A stretch of 64,000 bases of DNA, taken from Siphlonurus alternatus. Lineage: Eukaryota > Arthropoda > Insecta > Ephemeroptera > Siphlonuridae. The translations under genes and the position numbers were made by a program. The DNA lies in NCBI GenBank assembly GCA_949825025.1, contig OX463778.1:22010051-22074050 (forward strand), given 5' to 3'. This document shows positions 1 to 15,100 of the stretch, piece after piece (positions within the stretch are counted from its first letter, which is position 1; every line of letters starts with the position of its first letter). Below the pieces are notes generated by a model. That model was given only the letters and a program-made list of their open reading frames with translations, was not told the DNA's origin and did no database searches.

Positions 1-136
1 CCCTCCCTGCTTCTGGTGCCAGTCCCATGCAATTAAAGGGCCCTAGTTGATGCTTACCGGACCTTTTCCTTGCAGACCAACCCTGCAAATACTAAACAAA
101 ACTAGAACTGAATTTACCTGACTACGACTGACATAC

Positions 137-3100
137 CTCGACGTGGTCCACGGCCAGCAGGGTGCAGGCAGCTCGGACGGCGGCCCCGGATCGCAGGAGT
201 CGCTCAGCCAGCACCCTCGCCGTGCCCGCCATGAGGGACGGTGCCGCAGCCGAGCGAAGCTGCGTGGGCTCGTCGTCGTCCACGGAGGCCTCGCCGGCCT
301 CGCCGGAGAGCGCGGACAGCGTGAAGGCCTCGTCCAGTTGGCCTGTACCACGAGCACCTGAGCCAAGCCCTCGTCAAAGCAGCAAGCTTACCTCGAGTGG
401 TGAACAGTTTGACGACGCCCGCCACGTCACCTTGGGCCAGCGCGTGAGGAAGCACGAGTTCGGACTCCGCCGAGAACAGCTCGGTGACTCGTCTGGAATT
501 TAATGATTTGGTGAATATACGTGGTTTCAAATTAACTCCTAGACTAACGGTTTCATGATACTAATAAGAAGTTGTCATAATTTTCCTTACATCATCAATA
601 ATGATATGATATATATGCAATAAAATTGATAAGAAATTAAGCATATTTAAAAACATCTTCTACTGTGCATCCTTTGACGTTCATAATACTAAAATAAAAA
701 ATACAGGTTGTCCATTTTAACGCCAATAGTTTCACAAAAACCTCGTGCTACAAAAAAGCAACAAAATCTGTTTGTATGGACCTTTGGTTGAGATGTCTCC
801 AATACTTGGAGGAGACGCCTGGCGCCACGCTGAGGGCCTTGTCCCACTCGCCGAGCCTCGCCATCAGTTCACAGTACCTCCTGAGGGCCCCGGCACGTAG
901 GAAGCAATGTGCGGCCTCGCGAAGCCTGGCCTCAGCCCGCGGACCTGACCGTATCTCCAGTCGAGTGCCCTCCGCCTGCATTGTCAATCAAAATTATCTT
1001 TTGCATTTTATAATAGACGGAAAACTTGAGATTCGTTGTACTATTGTGATGTTCAAGAAAAACTGCTATAGGGCAGTATTAAAAGAGCTGACCAAAATTG
1101 TGTTCGTGCAGTTTACATTGCACTTATGTCCATTTCATATAATTTATTTTATAAACGTAACAAATTTATTAAAAGTTTTCTTTATCATGTAATTTAATCG
1201 TACTTGAATTTCATAATGTGAAGTTGTGATAAAGGACAAATTAATCTTGCTTCTGCGTGGTAAACCATAAAAACCATCATGCATGCAATCTCTACACCCA
1301 CGTATATACCAAATGACATGTAGCCACGTGTGAGGAGTGCACAATGCCCCGCGTGTAATGGCGTGACAGCTGAGACATCTCCGTGGTACCACGCAGCACC
1401 GCTATCAGGTCCCACAGGTTCCTCACGCTCGGGTCACCCTGGAGAACAAAGCGGGAATATTTAAACATTGTGGAGAACTCTAATAAAATAAAATTAGAGT
1501 CCGAGTAAGGAAATTTCTTTGTTTTAAATACTGAATTCTATAGCTGCTATAATATATTAAAAATTAATAACAATAAATATTTTATTTCATTATTACATCA
1601 TATTATATTATTATATTTATTCTGCGAACATATTCATGCTATAGCAGCCCGGCTGCCCGCACTACTCATGAATTTATGATATAATTGTTTAGTCTATTAA
1701 TATTGCTATGAAACGCGATCGTCAGATGTCAGTAGCCTGTTATACATTTATTTACGCTCGTTTAATGTAATTTAGAAAATCAGTTTTCATTAATAGCACT
1801 CCAATGTAACAAAAAGTATGAGAGTACATACGCTGAGAGTATCCATGATGGCAAGGAATTTCTGCGTCGCATCAAGCTGCTCATTTGCCAATGTAGTCCG
1901 GAGGTGTGAGGCTATCGGTCCACAAAGTCTGACGTCCCAGTCTTCACTTAGCTTGAAATCTGCAAATTAATTATTGTTCATTTTAGCATTCAAGTCTGAA
2001 ACTTTTTTAGCTAACATGAATATTTTTATCATATATTTTCACATATATTAAAATTTAAAGGCTGTATTATGTTATAGCCTGTTATAGGGTACGTCATTTA
2101 GGTAGACTGACGCTAACCGAGTGACTATATATTAGTGACAAACCTGATGCATGATGTCTTCCTTTGTGTCCGAGTCTATATTATTATTTATTTTATTTAT
2201 TTCACCCAATACAATTAACAAATGTCAAAACATAAAATATATAGGGTGGGGACCAACCATGACAATAACCACTCGTGTAGATCGAATATAAATTTAATGT
2301 CCTCCACTAATTGCACTGTTATAGAGAGACTTAATAGTACATAATATCTACTAAATGCACCGTCTCAGGGCTCAAAGTAATTTTTTTATGAGTAGCAGAA
2401 TATTTAAAAAAAAAATGCATTATATATATAGGCTCTTTTATATCAATTTTTGGTCGCCGGCTGCTTGCACTGAGTATTGATTTGAAGAAAGGCTGGAATT
2501 AATTATATTTTCTATCTGAACTATAAATGCGCGTTTTCATTAGCACAATCAATTAGGAATAAATTACGTACCGTCCGTGAGCAGAAGGTCTAGGGAAGAA
2601 GCAGTGAGCAGAGCTGACATTCCGAGCTTAGCCACCAGAGACGCCAGTGTCCAGAGGCGCACCGTCGAGTCTCGTGAGCACGAGGCCAGCAGCAGGGGTC
2701 GCAGCGGGTGCACGCTCAACCCTGATGCCGTTGGAGGCGTAATAAATACATAATTAGCAACCATCAAACCAACGGCATAGAACATCATTACGTTGAAGAC
2801 ATGATCAAGGCAAAATGTCAATAATTCACTTATGACATTTTCCACTACACATGCAACTATAGTTTTTAAATTTGACTTTTCAGAGATGAACCAAAACGTT
2901 GAAGATTATAGAGCAAATTTAAATAAGAAACATTGATTTATTAAATATAAGCTTAATTGCTCTCGAACGACACATGAACAATGACAAACGCTCGTACTGC
3001 ATGCATGCAGTTCATGTTAAAATATTACCGTAAACGTCTGCTCCATGGTCATGCTGAGAGATGAGGCACGCTCCAGAGCGCACGTCCCACACGCGCACTG

Positions 3101-6100
3101 CGAAGTCCCAGGCCCCCGAGACCAGCAGGTGCGGCAGAGCGGGGCACCACACGAGGCCGCGGACCGGACCGTCGTGGCCCGCTAGCCGCCGCACGCACGT
3201 TCGTGCACCAAGCTCCCACACGCGCACACTGCCGTCATCAGAACCCGAGCACAGCAAGCCTGCCTGAGCGGGGTTCCACCGTACCCCGAACACCTTGGCA
3301 GTGTGACCTGCAGATAGAGAATATATAAATGTCTGCACTTTTTTAATTTAATAATCAAACACTGTTTTTAACTCTAAAGAAAAATCAAAGTTTTGATTAT
3401 ATATATATATATATTTATCATGTTCTAAGTACAATTTTAGAACATTAACCGCCATTATGGTGAATCTCAGGCACCGGAAATCTCTCCTAGTCCTTTCTTC
3501 CTAAACCCTAAATACTCACCCTTAAGAACAACTGGTTCCTCCTGGTTGGAACACGTAACCTTGAAGACTCTGACATGTCCATCCTCGCAGCCCGTGGCCA
3601 GAAGGTCTCTGCCCTGCCAGTCACAGCCAAACACTGGGCCGGGGTGTTTGCAGCGCTGCACTTCCAGTTCTCCGCGGTGCTGCGTTATTAGACACGTGCC
3701 ATCTGCACCACCAGAGGCGAGTCTGCGTGCGTCTGCCTGACACCAGGCCACGCAGTACACTGTGACGCCCGTGCCGTGACCTGTGAGTCTTTGCGTGACC
3801 CGAGCACGTGCGCTGTCCACCAGAAGCACCCCGTCACGTGCAGTGGCAGCCGCCAGTAAGGAGAGAGGTGCGGGGGCCCATGACACGCTGTACACGATGG
3901 ACTCGCGACCCGGAGTGCTGGACTTGAGGACGAGTTCACCACTAGAGCACGACCAGAACTTGATGGTACCATCGAACGAACCCGTGGCAAGGACGTCGCT
4001 GTCGTCAGGACGGAAGGCACATGTGAACACCGTCTCCGTATGACCCTGGAGAACAGCTGGGTGTAATTACATTTTTACATGAAACTATTATATAGTAATC
4101 TAACTATAATACTTTACATCAAATATAATTATTATTATTTTTATCTTGCATGCTTAGTGAGTGTCAATTCTTGCATATACAATTTACTCAATTCTTCTTA
4201 TACTTTCTTAATTCTAAACAAAAAATAAATAAATAAATTAACAATTTGTACACATCCCAAACGTTTAAAAAAGTAATAAACAATTAAGTTATACATTTAA
4301 ACAATTAATCGTAACTCCAGTTTTGAAAAAAACAAAAAAACAAAAAAAAAAAATCTGAAAATGAAAATGTTACTGTCCAAAATCGTAAACTCTCAAGTTC
4401 AGCTTAATTAAATTGTTGTCTCCTCTTTCAAGACATTCAAGATAAGTGTTTCTAAAATGATTAAAAGATTTCCTATTTTGGTTTTAAAATTGTGTACCCA
4501 GAATCAACTTGCATCAAAGCTGCTGGGCTAAATTTTTTTACTTATTATGAGACTTCGATTTTAGTGTGGAGATTATATAAGGACACTGTTTACAATCAAA
4601 TGCATTATTATAATATTATTGTTCTAAATTGAAAGGAGTTTTCATAAATGCTTCCTTCTGCCAGCCACGTGGCACTCACAGCCTCCTTGTTGAGCTCCCA
4701 CGTGGCACGACGAAGGTCGTACACCCCGAGGCCTCCGTCACTGAACACACACGCAAGGCTGGCCTGGGCTGGAGGTGGCAAGTGGGAGTGGGTCGGGGGC
4801 AGATCAAGGGCGTTCTGTGCGGGCGGGGGCACCACGACGAGCGCTCGCACCCCCGAGGCCTGCAGTGTCCGGTTTTCCAAGGGAGTCTCTCGGCCAACTG
4901 TCCACACTCGCAGCACGCCGCTCTCGTCATCTGCGGAAATGCAACAAGCTCTCTTTTAACAGCGGTAACATGTAATAAAAGTATAAAAAAGTATGAGCTT
5001 TAACGTAGAAGAATGGAAAGAACTAACCTATACAAGTAAAATGACATATAAAATCTGTGAATCTACAATATGATTTGCCTCTTGCCATGTGAGACAGTGC
5101 AGATTATATTTTGTGTATTTAATTTATATAATTTATATTATACGTGCATATTAATTTAATATAATAATATCATAATTTTAATACGTGAATTAGTTACAGA
5201 AAAATAAAAATATTGAAAGTCAGACAACAATACGTGATAATACAATATATTATATCAACTTTTATAATTATGTAGTTGCAAAATATAAAGTTCTATAATT
5301 TACGTGTTTTTACTATTATAAATAAATTACGAGCACTGCAGGAATTTCTATTTTTTATATTAAAATTATTGTAGCAATTTTCTTTTTTAAATTATACAAC
5401 TTTTAATTACGATTTTAAGAACAGACTTCGACTAAAACCAAGGAAGTCACAGCATCGATAGAGAAGTTTATTAGACATAAATGACATAATTATATGAAAT
5501 GAAATATAAAATATTGAAGCATTGTAGCGGCAAAGTAGATAAAATAGCGTGGCTCACCCCCCGAGACGAACATTCCCGGACAGTCGGGCAGCCAGGCGAG
5601 GCAGCGGGCACGGCAGGCGGCGGGTAGACGGAAGGAAGCGAGCGTGGTGGGTCCCTGGGCCGCGACGAGGCGGAGCGAGCCCCCCGCGTGCGCCACCAGC
5701 AAGTAGTCCTCAGAGAGGGGGTCCCACTGCACGGCGCGCACCTCGCCCTCCTCGGCCCCCGACAGTCTCACGTGCAGCTGAACCCGGCCTTCTGCAGCTC
5801 CGAGGATGAAAAAAAAAAATGTAGTAATAAATAAATATTTAAAAAGAAAATGATATTGGACTTAACGAAATAACGATGTGGCAAATTTATTTATTATTTT
5901 ATTATTATTTTTTTTTTATTTTCGTATACGCCCCATTGTTGTGACGTTCTAAAATTATTTTTAAATTTTAGTATTTAAAAAAAATGTTATGGGAAGCAAT
6001 TAATTATTCAATTCATATAGGATAAGTTTTATTAAGTTAATAGGCTGAAAGAAATTTCATTAAACTATATTTATTTCAATGCATTCTATTGCTATACGTT

Positions 6101-9100
6101 CTGACAATTAAAATCACTTATTAATTATTACGCTAATGCTCTATAAGCATGCAGGTTCGTTATAAAAAAACAAGATTAACACATTGAAGAAGTTTAATTA
6201 TATGCAAGAAAGATACCCAGTTTATAAAATGATTAATTTCTTGGTAAACATAATAAAACGTGCAATAGCAGTAGTAGAAAAATGCATTTCTAAATAAAAG
6301 CTACTTTCATCTTTTTTTTATCTGTCGTATAAACTTAATCATGGAAATTAAAAAAATAAATAAATAAAAGTGAAGACCATGCACAAAATTAAATCGCGAG
6401 AATATATCGTGTAGTAAACCAGGCTTGCCAGCGCGGAGTACCCGCAGACAGCTATTTTTTCCAACTCAGGGGCAGCACTCAACCAGGGGTTGGTGGCTAC
6501 ACTCGCTGTTGAATCTGATCTCAGTCCTGACTCCGCATCTACTGCTGTGCTACGTGTGTCTCGTCACAAGCAATGAAAATGTACTCTGTCTATTTAAGCG
6601 ATGAAAACTGAGGATATTATTATACACACATTTATACACTTTTACTAACCTGCTGCGTAGAACGAGAGCGATCCGTCCTGGTGTCCGAAGGCGAGGCGTC
6701 CGGGCTGGGTGGTGTGCCAGTGCAGACAAGTGGCGGGAGACGAGAAGGGGACGTGGTCACGGTAGGCACCAGTGTGCGTGTTGCCCTCGTGAGCAGTCCA
6801 CGTCAGCAGTGCTCGACCCTCCGCGTACACGAAACTCACCGTGTCACTGCAACCAGGGAGTTATTAATTACATATTATATGTGTATGTGAAAATATGTGC
6901 GTTTTAAAAAATTGGAGAGGAACTAAAAACTTCATAAAACAATAGTGTACACTCGTCGCCTTATAAAATTATCATATATAGCCTTGTTAATCACCATGCT
7001 CTGTATTATACTTAATTAAGGAGCATGGTATATAATTAACAAGACTGCAAATGGAAATTTTCCAAGGCGACGAGTGTTGATCCTGAATATTTCCTTCATG
7101 TAATGTTGAAGTCATTGAAGCAACGTTCACAGATCCCAGCTCACAGACTTCCCCCCCAGTGAAATCTTTGTCGCATCTATTGGTATTATTGGTAGGGAAA
7201 TTATTTAATATATAGTCGCTCTCGCTCATTATAGCATATTCGAACACCTTTTTATTGATGTAAATAAATAAATTATTAGTTTTACCAGAATTTTAAAAAT
7301 ATATAAAATAAAATTTTGGAGAAATCAAAATGTATTGCACAGAGTCATTATTATGCCATTATGATCTTCTTAGTATATAGAGCATAGCTTCAGAAACAAT
7401 CCTAAACTGAAGTTAAGTTAAAAAAGCATCATTGCATTAAGGATGCAAGACAGCGAAGAGGGGAAAGTGGAACACTGTTGATGCTGCAACTAATTTTTAG
7501 AAATTAAATTGAGGGGTTTTTGAAAATTAACATTAGCATTATTATTAACTCACAAGTAAAATATATTAACACACCATAGAGTAATATTATAATGTACAAT
7601 ATTCAGTAAATTTGATTTTCTTGAGACAGGTTACTCGTTAATTAATGATTATATTGATTAATCTTGTTTTGCTCTTTATATATAAATTTTACATCGTGTA
7701 TATGTTGGTACCTAAAGCCGAATTCGGCACAAGGCCGAAAAAAATGCTCAGAATTAGATTGGAGAATCGTGGGATACTCTAAACCAGAAATGAATTCAAA
7801 TTTCGGTTTTGGGTCAAACCACGATGCTCCAAACTAGTTCTGGTCAAATCGAAATGCGCCAAAGCGACCAAGCCAAAGGAGACTTTTACTTCGGCCTTGG
7901 TGCATTTTTATGTGACAAAAACTAGTTTGAAGCATCGTGTTTTGAACCAAAGCTGAAAAGAGATTTTATTTCGGGTTTAGAGCAAAATTTGACCACATGC
8001 TAGTTCTGCTCATTTTGCATGCGTTAATTATATTCTTTATTCAGTTTGCAGTATTTCATTTGCGTCAAAATTCATATTATTAGGAATCATAAATAAATTA
8101 TTATAAACTATAATTTACTTATAATTTTAATTTACTTAAATCATGTTTTAAAAGGAAAATATTTCACTGCTATCTTTTATTTCAGTGGTAGAGTCAATCA
8201 GTCAACGAAGGTGCATCAACTCACTCCCAAGTAACTTTTTGTCTCACTTTGATAAGAAAGCCCATTTACTTGCTAATCATCTCCGCTACATTTTGTTTCC
8301 TGCAGACCTTCCTGTAATTTCCTCAGGCACCGGCGTGTCGCTCGTCAGTCTTCATTCGACCACTGCGTGCCATGCAGGCGCCTTGGAAGTGTCCTTTGGC
8401 GCCACTGCTGAGCCTACTTGTCACTCTTCAGATGCACAGTGAGTAACTTCGTAAATATTGAACGATCTTCATTCGTAGTCACAATACGATTTAAAAAAAT
8501 GTCGTAATTAAACTTTGTTGTTTTGTTGTTATTTTTATTGCGTTTCATTTTGTACAGAACCTCACATTATTGCAGTTTCCACATCATGTAAAGTATTTAT
8601 TAATATTAATAATCATTTATTTGTTTATCGTAAAAAGTAGTTGTAAAAAAATTCAAAAAATGTACTTTCATGTAAAATTGCACGATTTTTAAAACATTAA
8701 AATGACATGCAGACTGGCCTCTTATAAACAGCCTGATTTATTGCATATTACATCACGAGTTATAATGCATGATATTTAATTGTCATTTTAATAATTGTAA
8801 TGTTAATACACTTTAACACTTTAACCTCATCATAATTTACATTATTATTTCTGCACACACAAATCATAATATATTAACTCAAGCATATAATATATTCATC
8901 AGCTGTTGATTCTTGCGTGGAGGAGTTGCTGACGAGGACGGACGCCTCGGAGTATGGCTACACTACGTTTAATGGTAAGTCTTCTCCAAGTAATGTCTCG
9001 TATGATCTCGTATCATGCTGACAGTACGCATGCGCAGGTCCGGCCACGTGGTCTCGCAGGTTTCCAGCTTGTGGCGGTCCTCAGCAGTCCCCCGTGGCCC

Positions 9101-12100
9101 TCGACAATTGCGAGGAGGTCGCCCTGCCGCCCTTAGTCTTCCAGGGTCACGCAGACTTCCGACCAGCGGGCTTCAGACTCCACAATACCTTCCAGTCAGG
9201 TGAGGCATTTAAGTTGTATTATAGTTATTGTATACCTCTGCATTGAAACCATGCACATAATTAACGCAGTAAATAATGCTCACATACTTTACATAATAAT
9301 TGAAAAAATGGATATATATAGCGTATCAAATGAAAAAAATTTAGTTTATAAATGAAGTTGTTATAGACATGCAAGTGGTATACGCTGACGTAAGCATGCA
9401 GCATAGAATCCCCCCTTCCGAACGGAACGTACAAAATTTTGCTTGTTTAACCGTTTAGTCAAATACAAAATTAGTAGAGTATTGGTTTGTAGTGTATAGG
9501 AAAGAACTAAATGAATTGATTCAGGTGTGTGGACCAAACAGTCATTACCCGTAGTTTAAGAGTTAATTAACCTAACTAAAATGATAATTGTGAAAAAAAA
9601 AAAATTACAAGTGCACGTTTAAAAACGATTTTAAGGCATAACTAAACCTTTCAAAATCGAATCTGAACAAAGAGTATTTAAAGAGAATTACTACATTGAA
9701 TCGAAATTGTATCGTCCATGACGTCTCCACAGTGGAGGTGCAATATTCGGGGGAGGCCGCCACGCTGCTCGGAGGTCCGCTGCGCGACGCCAACTTCACG
9801 CTTGTCCAGGTTCACTTTCACTGGGGGGCGCCTGGACAGAACGGCAGTGAACACTCCGTCAGCGGCGTCTTGTGAGTATATGCGCTTACCCGTATACCAG
9901 AGGTTTAATTAAACCTAATTAATTACTTAATTAACTTAAGTTAACTCATGTCACTGCAGCCACGCGCTCGAGGCACACCTGGTGCACGTGAACTCCAGGT
10001 ACGCCAGCATGGAGAGCGCCGCACGACAAGCAGATGGACTCGCAGTCGTCTCCCTGCTCCTTCAGGTTCGAATCAATGAAAATTTTACTGTCTAACTGTT
10101 CTGTAGTAAGATTAGTTCGTTGTAGTTACATCAAAAGATTTTATTGTATTTTGTAATATAGATTTTTTGGCGCATGTGATTTTTATGATAAAAAAATACA
10201 ATATTTTTGTTTTGTTTTTCAAAGTTGATTCCTTGTAAAACAGAAATTTTGAAATTACTTTGATTTTATACCACTATATAGTTATTTTAAACTTATAAAT
10301 TGCAGGCCAAATTTGTAAAATGTAATATCTTTTGAAAATTATCGAGAGCTCATAATTCATATCTTATACACTTGATGAAATTGCAAGAAAAAAGTTTTTG
10401 CCCTTGACAAATTTTTTTCATCGATTCTCCAACTTAATTGAGAAAATAAAATGTCCTCCATTTTATATAAAATATAACTAATAATGGACAACATACATTG
10501 TATGAAAAAATTTTATTGCAGAAATGAATAGAGGGTACCAAATTATGCTACTCTGAGTTTTTTCAGATTTTTTTGAGACCCGGAACTATTTTTAAATAAT
10601 TATTGAAAGTCCTGTGATTTCAGTTGGCACCCCTGAATTCTTAATAAAAAGGATAGAGACTGGACGCCTATTGACGCCTCCAGGGAGCGTGGCCGCACTT
10701 TCCATAATTATTTAAAAATAGTTCTGGGTTTCAAAAAAATCTGAAAAAATTCAGAGTAGCATAATTTGGTACCCTCTATTCATTTCTGCAATAAATTTTT
10801 TTCATGTATGTTGTCCATTAGTATATATTTATAGTTATATTTTACATTATATTTTTTATTTTCTCAATCAAGTTGGAGAATTGATTTATATGACAAAAAT
10901 TTGTTAATGGCAAAAACAGGTTTTCATCCGATCAATATATTGCATGTATGAGCGCTCCAAATATTGATAACGTCATAAACAAAACAAGATATTTGTCCCT
11001 CAGGAGTCTTCAGAAGACAATTCTGAGCTGGGGTTGCTGACGTCTCGGCTGGCCCGCGTGCGCCAGGGTGGCTCGTACTCGCTGGCACGGGGCGACGCCA
11101 TGGCGTGGCTGAGAGCACCCCTTGCGGCCGCCAGCTACTTCGTCTACCGGGGCTCGTTGAGCACGCCCCCCTGCACGAGCTCCGTCACGTGGATCGTCCT
11201 CCAGACCACCTCGCACGTGGGAACAAAGCAGGTGCGTCACCTAATTCTTGGGAGTTGACTCATTTGTATTATACTGACCTCCATATTACAACATAGATAC
11301 AAAATTTAAATATTTTATTAATAAATTGTGGGGTAACTGTTTACCCCCTCCACTCTTTCTTCTTAATCTCAACTCTTGGACTCACCGATTTAAATTATTT
11401 ATACGAATTATTCAATGGATGAAATGTATTTAAAAGCGTTAGAGAATGTCAGAATGAGAGTTATAAAATCATGAATTATATTTTTATCTAACAGTAAGCC
11501 TGCATTAATTGTACAGTCGCCAGTCAAATTTAGTGGAACAGGTGGTAGGCGCTGCACCAATAGCTCTGTCCCACTCTATATGACTAACTACATATTATGT
11601 AATACATAGGATTGTATTCAATGATTATATCAAGGAACACATAATGGACAACATACATGAAAAAATTTTATTGCAGAAATGAATAGATGGTACGAAATTA
11701 TGCTACTCTGAATTTTTTCAGATTTTTTTGAAACCCGGAACTATTTTTAAATAATTATTGAAAGTCCTGTGATTTCAGTTGGCACCCCTGCAGCCTTAAT
11801 AAAAAGGATAGAGACTGGACGCCTATTGACGCCTCCAGGGGGCGTGGCCGCACTTTCAATAATTATTTAAAAATAGTTCTGGGTTTCAAAAAAATGTAAA
11901 AGAATTCAGAGTGGCATAATTTGGTACCCTCTATTCATTTCTGCAATAAAAAAATTTCATGTATGTTGTCCATTGCATGGTGATTGAGTTAATTCGAAAC
12001 AGAGACCTCATCAATATTTCAACGGCTTATTGCATTATGTTGACTTATTGGCGTGCTGGAACGGTTGCCTACTTTTCAAACATGCAAACTCAAGAAGCAA

Positions 12101-15100
12101 AATTAGGTTAGTATAAGATATGCCGGAATGTTAATCCAGACAGGGGACGTAGTGATCTCAATATCAGAAGAAATATTTCTTTATGTTTCCTCCGTGCTGT
12201 TCTTCTTCTTCAAAATGTCTAATGGTGCAACTAAGCGAATGAATCATAAATAAGTAATATTTTGACTTTTTCTATCATTCTGTACAGAGTTATAATCATA
12301 AATTATATAGGGTATTGATTTGGTGCTAATTGTGCATGCTATACATTTTGAAAACTGCACTGAAGCTGAAGCTATTATAGTAGTAATGTAGTATATTTAT
12401 TTTAAAATTCAATTAAGTTTTCACGTTTTATGTAGAATTTACATTAATCATGTTGCATGTCTTCTTATCAATTTCCTTATTCAGACTTCAAATAAAAAAA
12501 AATCAGGCCTTTACTGACATATAAAAATCAATGGATAACACTAGAGGGAAATTGCATTGTTGATGCACGTAACTCACAATCAGTGACGTAGCCAAGGGGT
12601 GGGAAGGGAAGGGGGATACTCACCCCCCGACTTGTTCACGGTGTATGGAAAATGCAATGGTCAAACATTCCCCACCCTCTTCTTATGGCAAAAGAAATTA
12701 CAAGAACCCTTCTGATTTCATTTCCTGGACACGCCGTTACCTCCATGTATACCATCGTGTGAGGAGGACCATCTAGCTCAACCTGCACCCTTTTGTTCTC
12801 AGCTGCGGAGGTTCCGGACGCTGCATGGCCACGAGACCCGGCTCCGAGAAACGCGGCGTCCCCAACAGCCGCTGCTCGGCCGCCCTGTTTTCTGCTCGCG
12901 GGACACGCACAATCTCATGCAGAGATACGACTCCAGCGTGAATCAGCTCTGACATTGTGTATATATGCTCTTTGTAAATTTAATAAATTTTGAAGTTTAT
13001 AACATATAAATTTGATATCTCATGCATGGATATATTAATAAAATATATATATATTTTTATATTTTGTTTTATAATTTAATCAGGGATTAATGTTACCGGT
13101 TTTTATGAATGTATAATATAGAGATATAATAGACTAAATATTCAAGGTACGATTTGTTTCATAATTATTATGTCAAGTGATTATTGAGCTCCTTATTGAG
13201 TGATGCTGTTAAACCCATCGATCAGACCTTTATCCTAACTTTTAGTATATCTATAATAATTAAACCACGGTCTTTGTGGAGACGAGCGGAAGATGGGAGG
13301 CCATCCTTTATTGCAACAAACATCTCCGGTATTAAGAAATCTAAATATTATTTTTGGGTCGTTTTGGGGTGAGACGTCACCCTTTTTGTAACTGAGTTAA
13401 AACGCTATACTGTAAATTTAGGGTTTTTACAGTTTATTTTATATTTTGAGGGTAAACTTTATTTCTCTTGTATTTGTGCTTGGACTGTATCATAATTGTG
13501 ATCCTTTTAAAATTTACCAGTCGAATAAGCCAGGCTATCCCCTGACAACAATAGTTATTACCTTTCGAAGGGGTTCCAGTCGAGTAGCGTGGGTTCGGAG
13601 GGTGCTGCAAGGCTGGCGACAACTCGCTGCTGCTGAACGCACCACACACTCACTCGCAGGTCCGAGGTTGCGCTGGCCAACAGCTGCGCACGCACCGGGT
13701 GCCACGCGAGACACTTGACCGCCGTGTGTTGTTCCGTGAGGATGCATCGCAAGCCCCACTCGCGAGCCGGACCCTCACGCTGTGGAACACGGAAGTTATA
13801 TCAAATTTGAAATAATAGACACTTTCTTGTCTGTGGTAAGGTGCAGATATACAATTTGAGTTGCAAGTTACATACAATTTCATTAAGGTCCAAATGCAAG
13901 AAATTGTAAGAAGAAGTGTGGCCGGCTTAAAAAAATAAAAAAGAAAATACTTCAATAGAATCTTGCCATAATACACAATGCAGGCGTCGTATGGTCTGTG
14001 TCACAGATCACCCGTTAAAGTATGCAACTTGCCGAGCGTCTGAGTACTGCGGGTTGACGGTGCGTAGGAGTTAATTAAATTGAGAAAGTTGTGCCTATCT
14101 CGTAAAATAAAAGGAATAGAATGAAAACTCACCTGGTAGACGTAAATTGCGACGGTAGATGCGTAGGCTAGTCTGTCCTGTCGCGCGGAGCACACGCTGG
14201 TACTCCAGGGCTGAGCGCCCGCACCAAGCAGGCTCAGAGCTCGCATCCTCTACAGAACTACTAACTAGATTAATAATTTGCAGGTGATGACGTGATAAGA
14301 ATTTGCAGTTACAGTTAATGTCCTCTTATTGTTACATACAAATGTCAGCTCGTACAAATTGCACTCAAACAGATTAAAACTGCCCACATATCTTCGTTCT
14401 GCTTGAACGTTCATTATTTTCAGCGCCAAAACAGACCATGTATAATATAATATATTACATAATTTATATTGCAGGGGAGCAATAGTTACTACATAATTCA
14501 AATAAACTTTTTTGGTGCTAAACCTCAAGGTCAAATTAAGTAGAAATGTGGGCAATTAACAGTGTACATTTCCATCAAGATATTTGAAACGTTATATGCC
14601 ACTGCCAAATTTGCATGCTGTACTGCAAAAAATAAATAGGTGCAAATATTTGAAATTTTGGGTTAGGTCAGAAGATTATTTAGTCTATTTAGGTACAGTC
14701 ATTCGAAATTTAAGAAGACCTTACACCTCTTCACATAAAAATCTACAAAGCTGAGCAAGGTTTTGACTGCCTTTCGGTTCTCTTGATTGAGAAGGACGCA
14801 ATAAATTATAACAATGGACAAGCTATATTATAAAAAAAATTATTTTAGACATAAAAAGAGAGAACCAAATTATGCTTCTATGATTTTTTTTTTTTAGATT
14901 TTTTACAGCCCGGAAACTATTTAAAAAAATTATTGAAAGTACAGAGAGAGAGGCCTCAATAGGCGTCACTTAATAAAAAAGAAAAATATAGAATTTAAAG
15001 TGGCTGCATGGAAACTTTGAATAACTTTTTAGCAACATTTCCTAGTCTCTAAAATAAAAAAATTAATAAATAAATAAATAAATGAAAATTGAGAGTTTTT

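Noticed and set aside
58..82. 25-nt minus-strand microexon of WDR17 (acceptor TTTGCAG, donor GTAAGC)
   Set aside because: Splice signals are fair, but the eight encoded residues (GWSARKRS) do not match WDR17 at this point and no following exon is in the window to test the phase.
8372..12952. Carbonic anhydrase-related (inactive) protein
   Set aside because: All three zinc-binding histidines and the gatekeeper Glu are present, unlike CARPs, which lack one or more histidines.
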